This document shows, piece after piece, positions 24,681 to 33,799 of a stretch of 64,000 bases of DNA. This DNA comes from Sphingomonas_O antarctica (GTDB taxonomy: Bacteria > Pseudomonadota > Alphaproteobacteria > Sphingomonadales > Sphingomonadaceae). The notes beneath the pieces were generated by a model that had not been told where the DNA came from, did no database searches, and worked only from the letters and a program-made list of their open reading frames with translations. A program made the translations under genes and the position numbers. Every line of letters begins with the position of its first letter. Positions within the stretch are counted from its first letter, which is position 1. The DNA lies in assembly GCF_965137005.1 (NCBI RefSeq), contig NZ_CBCRXM010000007.1, forward strand, positions 1 through 64,000. The letters are read 5' to 3'.

Positions 24681-25939
24681 TCGCGCGCGGTCGCGCCGGT
24701 GTAGAGCTGGCGCGGGCGGCCGATCTTCTGTTCGGGGTCCGAGATCATCTCGTTCCACTGCGCGACCCAGCCGACGGTACGCGCGAGCGCGAACAGCACG
24801 GTGAACATCGTCGTCGGGAAGCCGATCGCCGACAGGATTACGCCCGAATAGAAATCGACGTTCGGGAACAGCTTTTTCTCGATGAAATACGGATCGCTCA
24901 GCGCCATTTCCTCGAGCGCGATGGCGACGTCGAACACCGGATCGGTGACGCCCAATTCGCCGAGCACTTCGCGCACCGTCTGCTGCATCACCGTCGCGCG
25001 CGGATCGTAATTCTTGTACACGCGGTGGCCGAAACCCATCAGGCGGAACGGATCGTCCTTGTCCTTGGCGCGGGCGATATATTCGGGGATGCGGTCGACC
25101 GTGCCGATCTCGTGCAGCATGTTGAGCGCAGCTTCGTTCGCCCCGCCATGTGCCGGACCCCACAGGCAGGCAATGCCCGCCGCGATGCACGCGAACGGGT
25201 TGGCGCCCGACGACCCCGCCAGACGCACCGTCGACGTCGACGCGTTCTGTTCGTGATCGGCATGGAGGATGAAGATGCGATCCATCGCCTTTTCGACGAT
25301 CGGGTTGACCTCATACGGCTCGGCCGGGTTGCCGAAGGTCATGCGCAGGAAATTGCCGGTGTAGGACAGGCTGTTCTGCGGATACACGAACGGCCGGCCG
25401 ACGCTGTATTGATATGCCATCGCCGCGATCGTCGGGATCTTGGCGATCAGCCGGTGCGACGCGATGAGGCGCTGGTTCGGATCGGTGATGTCGGTCGAAT
25501 CATGATAGAAAGCCGACAGCGCGCCGACGACACCGCACATGATCGCCATCGGATGCGCGTCGCGACGGAATCCGCGGAAGAATGACGACATCTGGTCATG
25601 GACCATCGTGTGGCGCGTGATCGTGCCGCTGAACTTCGCAAGCTCGTCCTTCGACGGCAACTCGCCATTCAACAGGAGGTAGCATACCTCCATATAGCTC
25701 GATTTTTCGGCCAGATCGCCAATGGCATAGCCGCGGTGGAGCAACACGCCCTCGTCGCCGTCGATATAGGTGATCGCCGACTGGCACGCAGCGGTCGAGG
25801 TGAAGCCCGGATCGTAAGTGAACGCGCCGGTCTGCGCATAGAATTTGCGGATATCGACGACATCGGGCCCGACGGACCCGTGCATCACCGCATAATCCTG
25901 ATCCTTGCCGCCCAAGGCGATCTTTGCGGTGTCAGCCAT
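24656..25939 (-). CDS. gltA: Citrate synthase (type II)
   Basis: Condenses acetyl-CoA and oxaloacetate at the TCA cycle entry. The 427-residue length and the segments FTYDPGFTSTAACQSAITYIDG and ILHADHEQNASTSTVRLAGSSGANPFACIAAGIACLWGPAHGGANEA mark hexameric type II enzymes; the catalytic His residues lie in LHADH and GPAHGG, and the Asp in NVDFYSG. The start is at MADTAKIALG; the gltX stop lies inside the first codons (8-base overlap), so gltX and gltA are co-transcribed. Confidence 0.97.
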   Translation of the reverse strand: MADTAKIALGGKDQDYAVMHGSVGPDVVDIRKFYAQTGAFTYDPGFTSTAACQSAITYIDGDEGVLLHRGYAIGDLAEKSSYMEVCYLLLNGELPSKDELAKFSGTITRHTMVHDQMSSFFRGFRRDAHPMAIMCGVVGALSAFYHDSTDITDPNQRLIASHRLIAKIPTIAAMAYQYSVGRPFVYPQNSLSYTGNFLRMTFGNPAEPYEVNPIVEKAMDRIFILHADHEQNASTSTVRLAGSSGANPFACIAAGIACLWGPAHGGANEAALNMLHEIGTVDRIPEYIARAKDKDDPFRLMGFGHRVYKNYDPRATVMQQTVREVLGELGVTDPVFDVAIALEEMALSDPYFIEKKLFPNVDFYSGVILSAIGFPTTMFTVLFALARTVGWVAQWNEMISDPEQKIGRPRQLYTGATARDYVSIDKR

Positions 25940-27440
25940 GAGTCTCTCCTTGCGGCGGTGCAGCAATCGCATTGCGCCGGTTTAAGCTATCGTCAAGCCG
26001 CCCGAACGACTCCTCTCGGCCGAGCAGTGCCAGCACGTCGTAAATACCCGGTGAAGTGCTCCGCCCGGTGAGCGCCGCACGCAGCGGTTGGGCGACTTTA
26101 CCGAGGCCGATACCGGCGGTTTCGGCGACTTGCTTGATCGGCGGCTCGAGGTTTTCGGCGGTCCAGTCGAGCACCGGGTCGATCGCCGCACGGACCTGTG
26201 CCACCAGCGCTAGTCCGGCGTCGTCGAGCAGGCCCGCCGCCTTTTCCTCAAGCGGAAGCGGACGTTGTGCGAACAGGAACGCGGCGCCGTCGGCCAGCTC
26301 GTTGATCGATTTGGCGCGGACCTTGAGAAACGGCATCGCCTTGGCAAGCAACGCCGTCGCCCCGGCGGAGGCCGGGGCCGCTAAAGGCGGTCGCGCTCCA
26401 ACGCCAGCGGCCTGCGCCGGGGCGACGCGCTCTGCCACCAGCCCCGCCAGACGCGCATCGTCCGCTTCGCGCAGATAATGGCCGTTCATGTTTTCGAGCT
26501 TCTTGATGTCGAAGCGCGAGGGCGAACGCCCGACATCCTTGATGTCGAACCACTCGGTCGCCTGTTCGCGGCTGATATACTCGTCGTCGCCATGGCCCCA
26601 GCCGAGGCGGAGGAGATAATTCGACAGCGCCTCGGGCAAAATGCCCATTTCGTCGCGATACGCCTCGACGCCCAGCGCGCCGTGGCGCTTGCTGAGCTTG
26701 GCCCCATCCTGCCCGTGGATCAGCGGGACGTGCGCGTAAATCGGCTCCGCCCATCCCATTGCATGGATCAGCGCCAACTGGCGGAACGCGTTGTTGAGGT
26801 GATCGTCGCCGCGAATGACATGCGTCACGCCCATATCGTGATCGTCGACGACGACCGAAAGCATATAGGTTGGCGTACCATCCGAGCGCAGCAGGACCAT
26901 ATCGTCCAGTTCGGCATTGGCGACGGTGACTTCGCCCTGGACCAGATCCTGAATGCGCGTCTCACCCGTCCGCGGCGCGCGCAGACGGATGACGAACGGC
27001 AGATCGGGCGTATCGGTTCGATCGCGCCAACGCCCGTCGTAACGCAGCGGTTGCTTGTTGGCGCGCTGCTCCGCACGCATCGCCTCAAGCTCTTCGGACG
27101 TCGTATAGCAGCGATAGGCATGCCCCGCCGCGAGCAGTTGGTTGGCGACCTCGGCATGACGATCCGCACGCGCGAACTGATAAATTTCCGGCCCGTCCCA
27201 ATCGAGCGCGAGCCAGCGCATCCCGTCCAGAATCGCCTCGATCGCCGCGTCCGTCGACCGCGCGCGATCAGTGTCCTCGATGCGCAGCAGGAAATCGCCA
27301 CCGTGATGACGCGCGAACAGCCAGTTGAACAACGCAGTGCGCGCGCCGCCAATGTGCAGGAAGCCGGTTGGTGACGGCGCAAATCGGGTGACAACCTTAC
27401 TGGTTGCCGGAACAGTTGCGCTCAAGCGCCAAGTCTCCAT
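25932..27440 (-). CDS. gltX: Glutamate-tRNA ligase with an in-frame repeat insertion
   Basis: Charges tRNA-Glu (class I aminoacyl-tRNA synthetase). FAPSPTGFLHIGGARTALFNWLFAR carries the HIGH motif; GAKLSKRHGALG is the KMSKS equivalent. About 502 residues, some 25 longer than usual. The excess maps to VAPAQAAGVGARPPLAAPAS and the residues after it in the anticodon-binding half, encoded by a palindromic repeat (26356-26425). The ATG at 27440 is the last possible ATG before the conserved opening; it lies about 40 bases from the divergent comEC start. Confidence 0.95.
   Translation of the reverse strand: METWRLSATVPATSKVVTRFAPSPTGFLHIGGARTALFNWLFARHHGGDFLLRIEDTDRARSTDAAIEAILDGMRWLALDWDGPEIYQFARADRHAEVANQLLAAGHAYRCYTTSEELEAMRAEQRANKQPLRYDGRWRDRTDTPDLPFVIRLRAPRTGETRIQDLVQGEVTVANAELDDMVLLRSDGTPTYMLSVVVDDHDMGVTHVIRGDDHLNNAFRQLALIHAMGWAEPIYAHVPLIHGQDGAKLSKRHGALGVEAYRDEMGILPEALSNYLLRLGWGHGDDEYISREQATEWFDIKDVGRSPSRFDIKKLENMNGHYLREADDARLAGLVAERVAPAQAAGVGARPPLAAPASAGATALLAKAMPFLKVRAKSINELADGAAFLFAQRPLPLEEKAAGLLDDAGLALVAQVRAAIDPVLDWTAENLEPPIKQVAETAGIGLGKVAQPLRAALTGRSTSPGIYDVLALLGREESFGRLDDSLNRRNAIAAPPQGETHG
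26356..26425. repeat. 77-bp-family palindromic element inside gltX (70-bp copy)
   Basis: The first arm is gccccggc-ggag-gccggggc (26359-26378), then ccgctaaaggcggtcg as in the tpiA-secG copy. The second arm has lost about 6 bases (gcggcctgcgccggggcgac). Read through in frame on the minus strand. Confidence 0.9.
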
Positions 27441-27480
27441 GAATGCGGCCATGGCCACGGTGATCGACGCGCGCCCTAGC

Positions 27481-29718
27481 ATGGCAACCAAGGGGCTTCA
27501 AACGCTCGGGTTGCACATGCATCCGCGCCATTGGGGCCCGCGCGTCGAAGCATGGCTGGAGGTCGAGCGCGACCAATTGTTCCTGTGGACGCCGGTGATG
27601 CTGGGCGTCGGCGTGGCGGCGTGGTTTGTCTTGCTGTCGCCGGTCGAGTGGTTGGCGTTTCTGGGCTTGTGCGCGGGTGTCGCGTTGGTCGCAGCAGTCG
27701 CGGCGAGCGGGACGCGTCTGCGACGCGCCTTGCTGTGGAGTGCGGCACTCGCGGCACTTGGCTGCGGGCTCAGCTGGGGGCGCGCGGAACGCGTCGCCGC
27801 GCCGGTGATCGCGCGTCCGACGATCGCGCAGCTTTCCGGGCGTGTCGAACGCATCGACTTGCTTCCCGCACGCGGTACCATGCGCCTGACCCTCTCGGGA
27901 TTGGGTGCGGGATTGCCCGATCATGTCCGCGTGTCGGTACCGCTCGATCCGGCGCCACCAGCCGTCCATGAAGGCGATGCGGTCAGCTTGCGTGCGCGGC
28001 TCGTTGCGCCGCAGGAACCCGCCGTTCCGGGCGGCTATGATTTCGCACGCATCAGCTGGTTTCAAGGGCTGGGCGGCGTCGGCAAGGCGCTGGGGCCCAT
28101 CACCGTGACACCCGCCCCGCGCGGCGGACCCAGCCTGCGCGAACGCCTGTCGGCGCACATCCGCGCACAGATCGACGGCAGCGCGGGTGGCATCGCGTCG
28201 GCTTTCGCCAGTGGCGACCGCGGCGGCATCGCGCAAAGCGACGAAGAGGCGATGCGCGACAGCGGCCTGACGCATTTGCTGTCGGTCAGCGGCCTGCACA
28301 TCTCGGCGGTGGTCGGCGCGGCGTTTTTCCTGACGCTCAGATTGCTCGCTTTGTGGCCGCGTCTGGCGCTGCGCCTGCCGCTGGTGGCGATTGCCGCCGG
28401 TGCAGGCGCGGCGGCGGGGATCGGCTATACCCTGCTCACCGGCGCCGAAGTGCCGACGATCCGCAGTTGCGTTGCGGCCGTTCTGGTGTGCGTCGGGATC
28501 GTCCTCGGGCGCGACGCCTTCACGCTGAGGCTGGTCGCGGCGGGGGCGCTGGCGGTGTTGCTCGCCTGGCCCGAGAGCTTGGTCGGCCCCAGCTTTCAGC
28601 TCAGCTTTGCCGCCATCGCGACCATCGTCGCGCTCCACGAAATACCCGCCGTCAAGGCCCGCTTCGCCAAGCGTGACGAGGCATGGTGGGGCAAGGTCGC
28701 TCGCGAAATCGGCGCCTTGCTCCTGACGGGCCTGGCGGTCGAAATCACCCTCGCCCCGATTGCGCTGTTCCATTTCCACAAACAGGGGCTGTTCGGCGCG
28801 TTGGCGAATATCGTCGCGATACCGCTGACAACGTTCGTCACCATGCCGCTCGAGGCGCTGGCCCTGCTGTTCGACACGGTTGGTCTCGGCACGCCGTTCT
28901 GGTGGGCGACCGGCAAGTCGCTCGACCTGCTGCTGTGGATCGCGCGCAGCGTCGCCGCCTGGCCCGGCGCGCGCGCGGCGCTGGCCGACATGCCGCTGGG
29001 GGCCTTCGCGCTGATTATCGGTGGCGGAATATGGCTGATCTTGTGGAAGACACGCGCGCGGCTGTTCGGTCTATTCCCGCTCGCCGCCGGCGTGCTGATC
29101 GCCGCTGCCGCGCCGCCGCCCGACCTGATCGTCACAGGTGACGGCAAGCATCTCGCGGTGCGGCAGACGGACGGCAGCTATGCGATCCTGCGCGACCGCG
29201 CGGGGGATTACGTCCGCCAGGTGCTCGCCGAACGCGGCGGGACGCTGGCGGAGTTGAGCGATCTCGACGGCAGCGACGGCGCATCGTGCAGTGCCGACCT
29301 GTGCCGCGCCACGCTGAGCAGCGGCGGGCGTTCATGGCGCGTGATGGCGACAAGAACGCCTTATCTTGTCGATCGACCGTTGTTCGAAGGCGAGTGCGCT
29401 GCTGCGGATATCGTCGTCAGCGACCGCCGCTTGCCCTATTGGTGCCGCCCGCGCTGGTTGAAAGCCGATGCCGTATTGCTCGCCAAAACCGGCGGACTGG
29501 CCATCGCGCTGAGCGATCAATCGGTCGCCACGGTCAGGACACCCGGCGACGCGCACCCGTGGGTCCGCGCCGCCGAGGCCAATTTCAATAGCGGCGGAGC
29601 AAACCGGCGAGGCGGCCCTGCACGCGGACGCGGTCGGCGCGATACCGCTGCGCCTCGTAACGCGCATTCGCCGGATCGAGGCGAACATTCCCGCCCCCTT
29701 CCGCATGGAAATATTTGA
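27481..29718 (+). CDS. comEC: ComEC/Rec2 family DNA-uptake membrane protein
   Basis: The inner-membrane channel for transformation DNA, about 745 residues. It has N-terminal helices and a DUF4131 region with RVERIDLLPARGTMRLTL. The Competence domain has DSGLTHLLSVSGLHISAVVGAAF, multiple helices and ATIVALHEIPAVKARFAKR, with a shortened beta-lactamase-like C-terminal region. The start is uncertain (27481, or ATG 27451 or 27439, which would overlap the divergent gltX). The C-terminus after HPWVRAAE is Arg/Gly-rich and lies antisense to the last 134 bases of lexA. Confidence 0.87.
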   Translation: MATKGLQTLGLHMHPRHWGPRVEAWLEVERDQLFLWTPVMLGVGVAAWFVLLSPVEWLAFLGLCAGVALVAAVAASGTRLRRALLWSAALAALGCGLSWGRAERVAAPVIARPTIAQLSGRVERIDLLPARGTMRLTLSGLGAGLPDHVRVSVPLDPAPPAVHEGDAVSLRARLVAPQEPAVPGGYDFARISWFQGLGGVGKALGPITVTPAPRGGPSLRERLSAHIRAQIDGSAGGIASAFASGDRGGIAQSDEEAMRDSGLTHLLSVSGLHISAVVGAAFFLTLRLLALWPRLALRLPLVAIAAGAGAAAGIGYTLLTGAEVPTIRSCVAAVLVCVGIVLGRDAFTLRLVAAGALAVLLAWPESLVGPSFQLSFAAIATIVALHEIPAVKARFAKRDEAWWGKVAREIGALLLTGLAVEITLAPIALFHFHKQGLFGALANIVAIPLTTFVTMPLEALALLFDTVGLGTPFWWATGKSLDLLLWIARSVAAWPGARAALADMPLGAFALIIGGGIWLILWKTRARLFGLFPLAAGVLIAAAAPPPDLIVTGDGKHLAVRQTDGSYAILRDRAGDYVRQVLAERGGTLAELSDLDGSDGASCSADLCRATLSSGGRSWRVMATRTPYLVDRPLFEGECAAADIVVSDRRLPYWCRPRWLKADAVLLAKTGGLAIALSDQSVATVRTPGDAHPWVRAAEANFNSGGANRRGGPARGRGRRDTAAPRNAHSPDRGEHSRPLPHGNI

Positions 29719-30247
29719 GCGTCGCTTCGCTGTCGTCGACCAGCGCGACGACGATATCGCCCTCGCGCCCGGTCTCCGTCTTGCGGATCAAGGCGAAGTC
29801 GCCGTCGAGAATACCCGCCTCGACCATCGAATCGCCCGAGACCTCGAGCGCATAATGTTCGCCCGGGCCGAGCAAGGCGGCGGGAACCTGCAAAATGCTT
29901 TGTCCTTCGATCGCCTCGATCGGCGCACCCGCGGCGATGCGGCCATGCAAGGGCAAGTCGATGACGTCGTTTGCGGGCATAGGTATCTTGGGCGCCGCGA
30001 CCTTCGCGCGCGCCTTTGCAACTTGCGGCCCGCGCTCGGGCGAACGCACGACTTCGAGCGCACGGGCACGATTGGGCAGACGCTTCAGAAACCCGCGCTC
30101 CTCCAGAGCCGAAATCAGGCGATGGACACCCGATTTGGACTTGAGGGTCAGCGCTTCCTTCATCTCCTCGAACGAAGGCGAGATACCGGTTTCGGCGAGC
30201 TTGTCCTCGATATAGCAGATTAGTTGGTGCTGTTTGCGCGTCAGCAT
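29585..30247 (-). CDS. lexA: LexA SOS repressor
   Basis: Represses DNA-damage genes and self-cleaves when RecA is activated. A 220-residue protein. The winged HTH is at about 1-65 (ISPSFEEMKEALTLKSKSGVHRLISALEERG), the cleavage site is Ala106-Gly107 in GRIAAGAP, and the catalytic dyad is Ser140 (SGDSMVEAG) and Lys178 (EATLKYF). A GTTC direct repeat lies just upstream, probably its own operator. Convergent with comEC. Confidence 0.97.
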   Translation of the reverse strand: MLTRKQHQLICYIEDKLAETGISPSFEEMKEALTLKSKSGVHRLISALEERGFLKRLPNRARALEVVRSPERGPQVAKARAKVAAPKIPMPANDVIDLPLHGRIAAGAPIEAIEGQSILQVPAALLGPGEHYALEVSGDSMVEAGILDGDFALIRKTETGREGDIVVALVDDSEATLKYFHAEGGGNVRLDPANARYEAQRYRADRVRVQGRLAGLLRRY

Positions 30248-30290
30248 GCCTGCGGACTCCCATGGTCACGGAACGTTCCAGACCGTTTAT

Positions 30291-30304
30291 GTTCGCATTT
30301 GTTC
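30291..30304. promoter_or_regulatory. Candidate LexA operator upstream of lexA
   Basis: GTTC-gcattt-GTTC lies 44 bases upstream of the lexA ATG. The alphaproteobacterial SOS box is GTTC-N7-GTTC, so the spacer here is one base short. A further GTTC (30274-30277) lies closer to the gene. Position favours autoregulation. Confidence 0.5.
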
Positions 30305-30308
30305 CCCG

Positions 30309-31091
30309 TCAAGACCCCGTCAACAGCCGTGACGTAGCGGCAGCAAGGTCGTCCTGACGCATCAAACTTTCGCCGACGAGGAAGCAGCGCACGCCATGCG
30401 CCGCCATCGCCGTCAGATCGGCATGGCTGCCCAACCCGCTTTCGGCGACGAACGTGCAGCCCGCAGGCGCGCGACCGACCAGTTCATACGTGCGCTCAAA
30501 ACTCACCGAGAAATCGCGCAGGTCGCGGTTGTTGACCCCGATCAGCCGGGATCGAAGGTTCAGCGCGCGCTCCAGTTCATGCGCGTCGTGCACCTCGACC
30601 AGCACGTCCATGCCGCGCTCGATCGCCGCCGCTTCGATTTCCGCCATCGCCCCGTCGTCCAGGGCGGCGACGATGATCAGGATCGCATCCGCGCCGATCG
30701 CGCGGCTTTCGGCGACTTGCCACGGATCGATCAGGAAGTCCTTGCGGATCACCGGCAGACCGCACGCGGTGCGGGCCGCGACGAGGAAGTCTTCATGCCC
30801 CTGAAAATAATCGGCATCGGTCAGCACCGACAGGCACGCCGCGCCGCCCGCGGCATAATCGCGGGCATGCGCGGCGGGATCGAAATCGGCGCGGATCAGC
30901 CCCCTGGATGGCGACGCCTTCTTGATCTCGGCGATCAGTCCGAACCCCGGCGCGGCATCGAGCGCCGCGCGAAACCCGCGTGGCGGCGTCTGCGCGGCGG
31001 CATCGCGGTCCAGAGCCCCGAGCGAACGCAGCGGCTTTCGTGCCGCGACTTCGCCGCGCTTGGTGTCCAGAATCTGCGCGAGAATGGTCAT
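30309..31091 (-). CDS. trpC: Indole-3-glycerol phosphate synthase
   Basis: Fourth tryptophan step, a TIM-barrel ring closure giving indoleglycerol phosphate. A 260-residue protein. IAEIKKASPSRGLI carries the catalytic Lys, followed by LSVLTDADYFQG, PVIRKDFLIDPWQV, LIGVNNRDLRDFSV and VAESGLGSHADL, all diagnostic. The start is ATG 31091, overlapping the trpD stop (ATGA). Last gene of the trpGDC operon; the lexA promoter region follows. Confidence 0.97.
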   Translation of the reverse strand: MTILAQILDTKRGEVAARKPLRSLGALDRDAAAQTPPRGFRAALDAAPGFGLIAEIKKASPSRGLIRADFDPAAHARDYAAGGAACLSVLTDADYFQGHEDFLVAARTACGLPVIRKDFLIDPWQVAESRAIGADAILIIVAALDDGAMAEIEAAAIERGMDVLVEVHDAHELERALNLRSRLIGVNNRDLRDFSVSFERTYELVGRAPAGCTFVAESGLGSHADLTAMAAHGVRCFLVGESLMRQDDLAAATSRLLTGS

Positions 31092-32068
31092 GCGCAGTAC
31101 GCGATCCAGCAATCGAGCAGCGCCTTGGCGAGCCCCTTGTCGACCGCTTCCGCCGCTTCCTCGACCCCGTCCTGCCAGTCGCGCGCGTGTCTTGCGACGA
31201 TCAGGGCGGCGGCACTGTTGAACAGCACGGCGTCACGATAGGCGCCATTCTCGCCCATCAACAGCCGACGAAGCGCCTGCGCGTTATAAGCCGCATCGCC
31301 GCCCCGGATCGCGGTCAGCGGATGAGTGGGAAGGCCGGCATCGGCTGGCGTGATCCGCTCGGGCGGGTGGCCCAACCTTATCACCGTGCTCGGGCCGCCG
31401 ATCGACAGTTCATCCAGCGGTTCGTCGCCCGCGACCAAAATCGCATCCTCCGTGCCGAGCATCGCCAGCGCGTCGGCGTAGATCGGCAGGTAATCGGGCC
31501 GTGCGATGCCGATCAATTGCCGCCGCACCCCCGCCGGATTGCACGCCGGGCCCGTCAGGTTGAAGATCGTGCGTCGCTGGATCGATCTGCGGATCGGCGC
31601 GAGCCGGGCAAGTGCTGGATGGTGTTTTTGCGCGAACAGAAACGCAATGCCGAACTCGGCAAGCGTCGCTTCGGCAGTTTCGGACGCGCGATCGAGGTCG
31701 AGCCCCAGGGCTTCGAGCGTGTCGGCCCCGCCGGCCTGGCTCGATGCGGCACGGTTGCCGTGCTTCGCGACCGGCACGTCGCATGCCGCAACCACGATCG
31801 CTACTGCGGTGGACACGTTGAGGCTGTTGCTCATGTCGCCACCCGTGCCGCACACGTCAATCGCGCCGTCGGGCGCGGCGACGCGGATCATCCGCGCGCG
31901 GATTGCGCGAACGGCGGCGGCGATTTCGATCGCGGTTTCGCCGCGCAACGACATCGTCAGGATGAAGTCGCGCGCGGCATCGTCGCCAACCGCGCCATCG
32001 AGCAGTGCGTCGAACGCGGTCGTCGCCTGTTCGGGGCTAAGCGGTTGCGCCGCGTCGGGCAGGGTCAT
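31088..32068 (-). CDS. trpD: Anthranilate phosphoribosyltransferase
   Basis: Joins anthranilate and PRPP. The 326-residue family III phosphoribosyltransferase has DVCGTGGDMSNSLNVSTAVAIVVAACDVPVAKHGNRAASS as the PRPP/magnesium site and FLFAQKHHPALARLAPIRR for anthranilate. Four-base overlaps with trpG (upstream) and trpC (downstream) make a tightly coupled operon. Confidence 0.97.
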   Translation of the reverse strand: MTLPDAAQPLSPEQATTAFDALLDGAVGDDAARDFILTMSLRGETAIEIAAAVRAIRARMIRVAAPDGAIDVCGTGGDMSNSLNVSTAVAIVVAACDVPVAKHGNRAASSQAGGADTLEALGLDLDRASETAEATLAEFGIAFLFAQKHHPALARLAPIRRSIQRRTIFNLTGPACNPAGVRRQLIGIARPDYLPIYADALAMLGTEDAILVAGDEPLDELSIGGPSTVIRLGHPPERITPADAGLPTHPLTAIRGGDAAYNAQALRRLLMGENGAYRDAVLFNSAAALIVARHARDWQDGVEEAAEAVDKGLAKALLDCWIAYCA

Positions 32069-32649
32069 GCAAGCGCCTTTACCGGCAATCCGGCGATGCT
32101 CATGAAATTGGCGAGCAGGGCATGGCCATGTTCGGTGGCGATGCTTTCGGGATGGAATTGCACGCCGTGGATCGGCAGCGTCGCGTGGCGCAGGCCCATG
32201 ACGCTGCCGTCGGGTGCGGTTGCATTGACGAACAAGGCGGTGGGCGTATTTTCGACGATCAGCGAGTGATAGCGCGTGGCGGCAAATGGCGACGGCAGCC
32301 CGGCGAACAGCCCGGTACTGTCATGCGTCACTGGCGACGTCTTGCCGTGCATCAGGCCGCCGCGCGCGACGCGTCCGCCAAAATGCTGGCCGATCGCCTG
32401 ATGGCCCAGGCACACGCCGAGGAGCGGCTTGCCCGCATCGGCGCAGGCCGCGACGAGTTCGAGGCTGACACCCGCTTCGTTCGGTGTCCTCGGTCCCGGC
32501 GAGATCAGGAACGCGGACGCCCCGCTCGACAAGGCCTGCCCCGCCGAAATCGCGTCGTTGCGGACCACCTCCACCTCCGCGCCGAGCTCCAGCAGATAAT
32601 GGACGAGGTTGAAGGTGAAGCTGTCGTAATTGTCGATGACGAGGATCAT
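32065..32649 (-). CDS. trpG: Anthranilate synthase glutamine amidotransferase component
   Basis: Supplies ammonia from glutamine to TrpE. A 194-residue class I amidotransferase: MILVIDNYDSFTFNLVHYL opening, SPGPRTPNEAG, the nucleophile Cys in LGVCLGHQAIGQ, and His/Glu in GVQFHPESIATEHG. It starts at 32649 and overlaps the upstream hydrolase stop and the downstream trpD start by 4 bases each. TrpE is encoded about 2 kb away, beyond an oppositely oriented gene. Confidence 0.97.
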   Translation of the reverse strand: MILVIDNYDSFTFNLVHYLLELGAEVEVVRNDAISAGQALSSGASAFLISPGPRTPNEAGVSLELVAACADAGKPLLGVCLGHQAIGQHFGGRVARGGLMHGKTSPVTHDSTGLFAGLPSPFAATRYHSLIVENTPTALFVNATAPDGSVMGLRHATLPIHGVQFHPESIATEHGHALLANFMSIAGLPVKALA

Positions 32650-33755
32650 GGACTCGGCGTGGCCAAAAGCTTGGCGAGGTCCGCCTGCCAGAATTTGCCC
32701 CAGGTATGCGTGCCGTGGCCGTGGGTTTCGGTGCTGGCGGGGATCAGGCGGAACGTGGCGCGCGGCATGCGCTTCACTTCGCGCTCGGCGATGCCGAGTT
32801 CTGGCGGATTGATGAAATCGTCGCCCGAGTTGATCCACAGGACCGGCACCGTGATGCGCTCCAGATTCGCCGACGGGTCGTAGTTGCGCGAGGCATCGTA
32901 CCAATAGATCGAATCATTGGCGTCCACGCCCCTGCCGCGACTGGCGAAGGCGGCGGCGAGCGCGGCCTCGGCCTTTTCGCGCGTCGGGAATTGTGCCTGC
33001 AGCGCTGACGCGTTGCCCCCGGCGATGATCGACAGGTCGGTGACCGTGCGCATCGCCTGCGCGGGCTGATCCTTATACTCGCCACCCAGCCAGGCGGGAT
33101 CGGCCTCGATCGCGTCGATTGCCATCTTGCGCCACATGCGGTTGCGTCCGGCGATCGCGACGGACTGACAGGCAAAGGGGGCAAGGCGCCTGGCGAAGCC
33201 CGGATGCGCCTCGCCCCACACGAAGGCGTGCATGCAGCCCATCGACGTACCGAGGATCAACTGGAGGGATTGCACCCCCAGCCCCTCGGTCAGCATCCGC
33301 CGCTGCGCCTCGACCATGTCGTCATAATCGTAACGCGGGAATTTCATGTGCAGCCCGTCGCTGGGCTTGGACGAGCCGCCGTGCCCCAGATTGTCGGGCA
33401 GGATAACGAACCATTTGGCGATATCGAGCGGCTGGCCGCGGCCGTAAAGTTCGTCGGCAAATTGCGTGACGAGGAACTGCTTGCCCGTCCCGCCGGTGCC
33501 GTGAAGCACCATGATCGCATTGTCGATCTGCCCTTTGGCATCGCGGTGCGGTATGCCGAGCGTGGTGTAATGCATCCGCACTTCGGGGAGCTTTTCGCCC
33601 GATTTGAATGCGAAATCGCGGAGGGCGACGTCCCCTTCCTTGGTCGGCCATTGCCGGGCCTGCGGGGCGGCGGGCGAGGTGACCGGTTGCGCCTTTTGCA
33701 CGATGGCCGGGGCGGCGACGAACAACCAAGCGAGGGCGATGATCAGGCGGGTCAT
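32646..33755 (-). CDS. Exported alpha/beta hydrolase, homoserine O-acetyltransferase-like
   Basis: A 369-residue alpha/beta-hydrolase of the MetX-like group. The N-terminus MTRLIIALAWLFVAAPAIV is a signal peptide or anchor, unlike cytosolic MetX. The nucleophile Ser is in LGTSMGCMHAFVWGEAHP, with Asp in WINSGDDFINPPE and His in THGHGTHTWGKFW. FVILPDNLGHGGSSKPSDGL is family-typical. As a secreted protein it is more likely an esterase than a methionine enzyme. It overlaps trpG by 4 bases and heads that operon, an unusual partner for tryptophan genes. Confidence 0.8.
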   Translation of the reverse strand: MTRLIIALAWLFVAAPAIVQKAQPVTSPAAPQARQWPTKEGDVALRDFAFKSGEKLPEVRMHYTTLGIPHRDAKGQIDNAIMVLHGTGGTGKQFLVTQFADELYGRGQPLDIAKWFVILPDNLGHGGSSKPSDGLHMKFPRYDYDDMVEAQRRMLTEGLGVQSLQLILGTSMGCMHAFVWGEAHPGFARRLAPFACQSVAIAGRNRMWRKMAIDAIEADPAWLGGEYKDQPAQAMRTVTDLSIIAGGNASALQAQFPTREKAEAALAAAFASRGRGVDANDSIYWYDASRNYDPSANLERITVPVLWINSGDDFINPPELGIAEREVKRMPRATFRLIPASTETHGHGTHTWGKFWQADLAKLLATPSP

Positions 33756-33799
33756 GCTGGACGCTTTACGACGCAGTGCGGGGCGCGCAAACCGATACC

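Noticed and set aside
32646..33755. metX, homoserine O-acetyltransferase of methionine synthesis
   Set aside because: A signal peptide and the GTSMGC nucleophile context argue for an exported hydrolase; methionine genes are not nearby.
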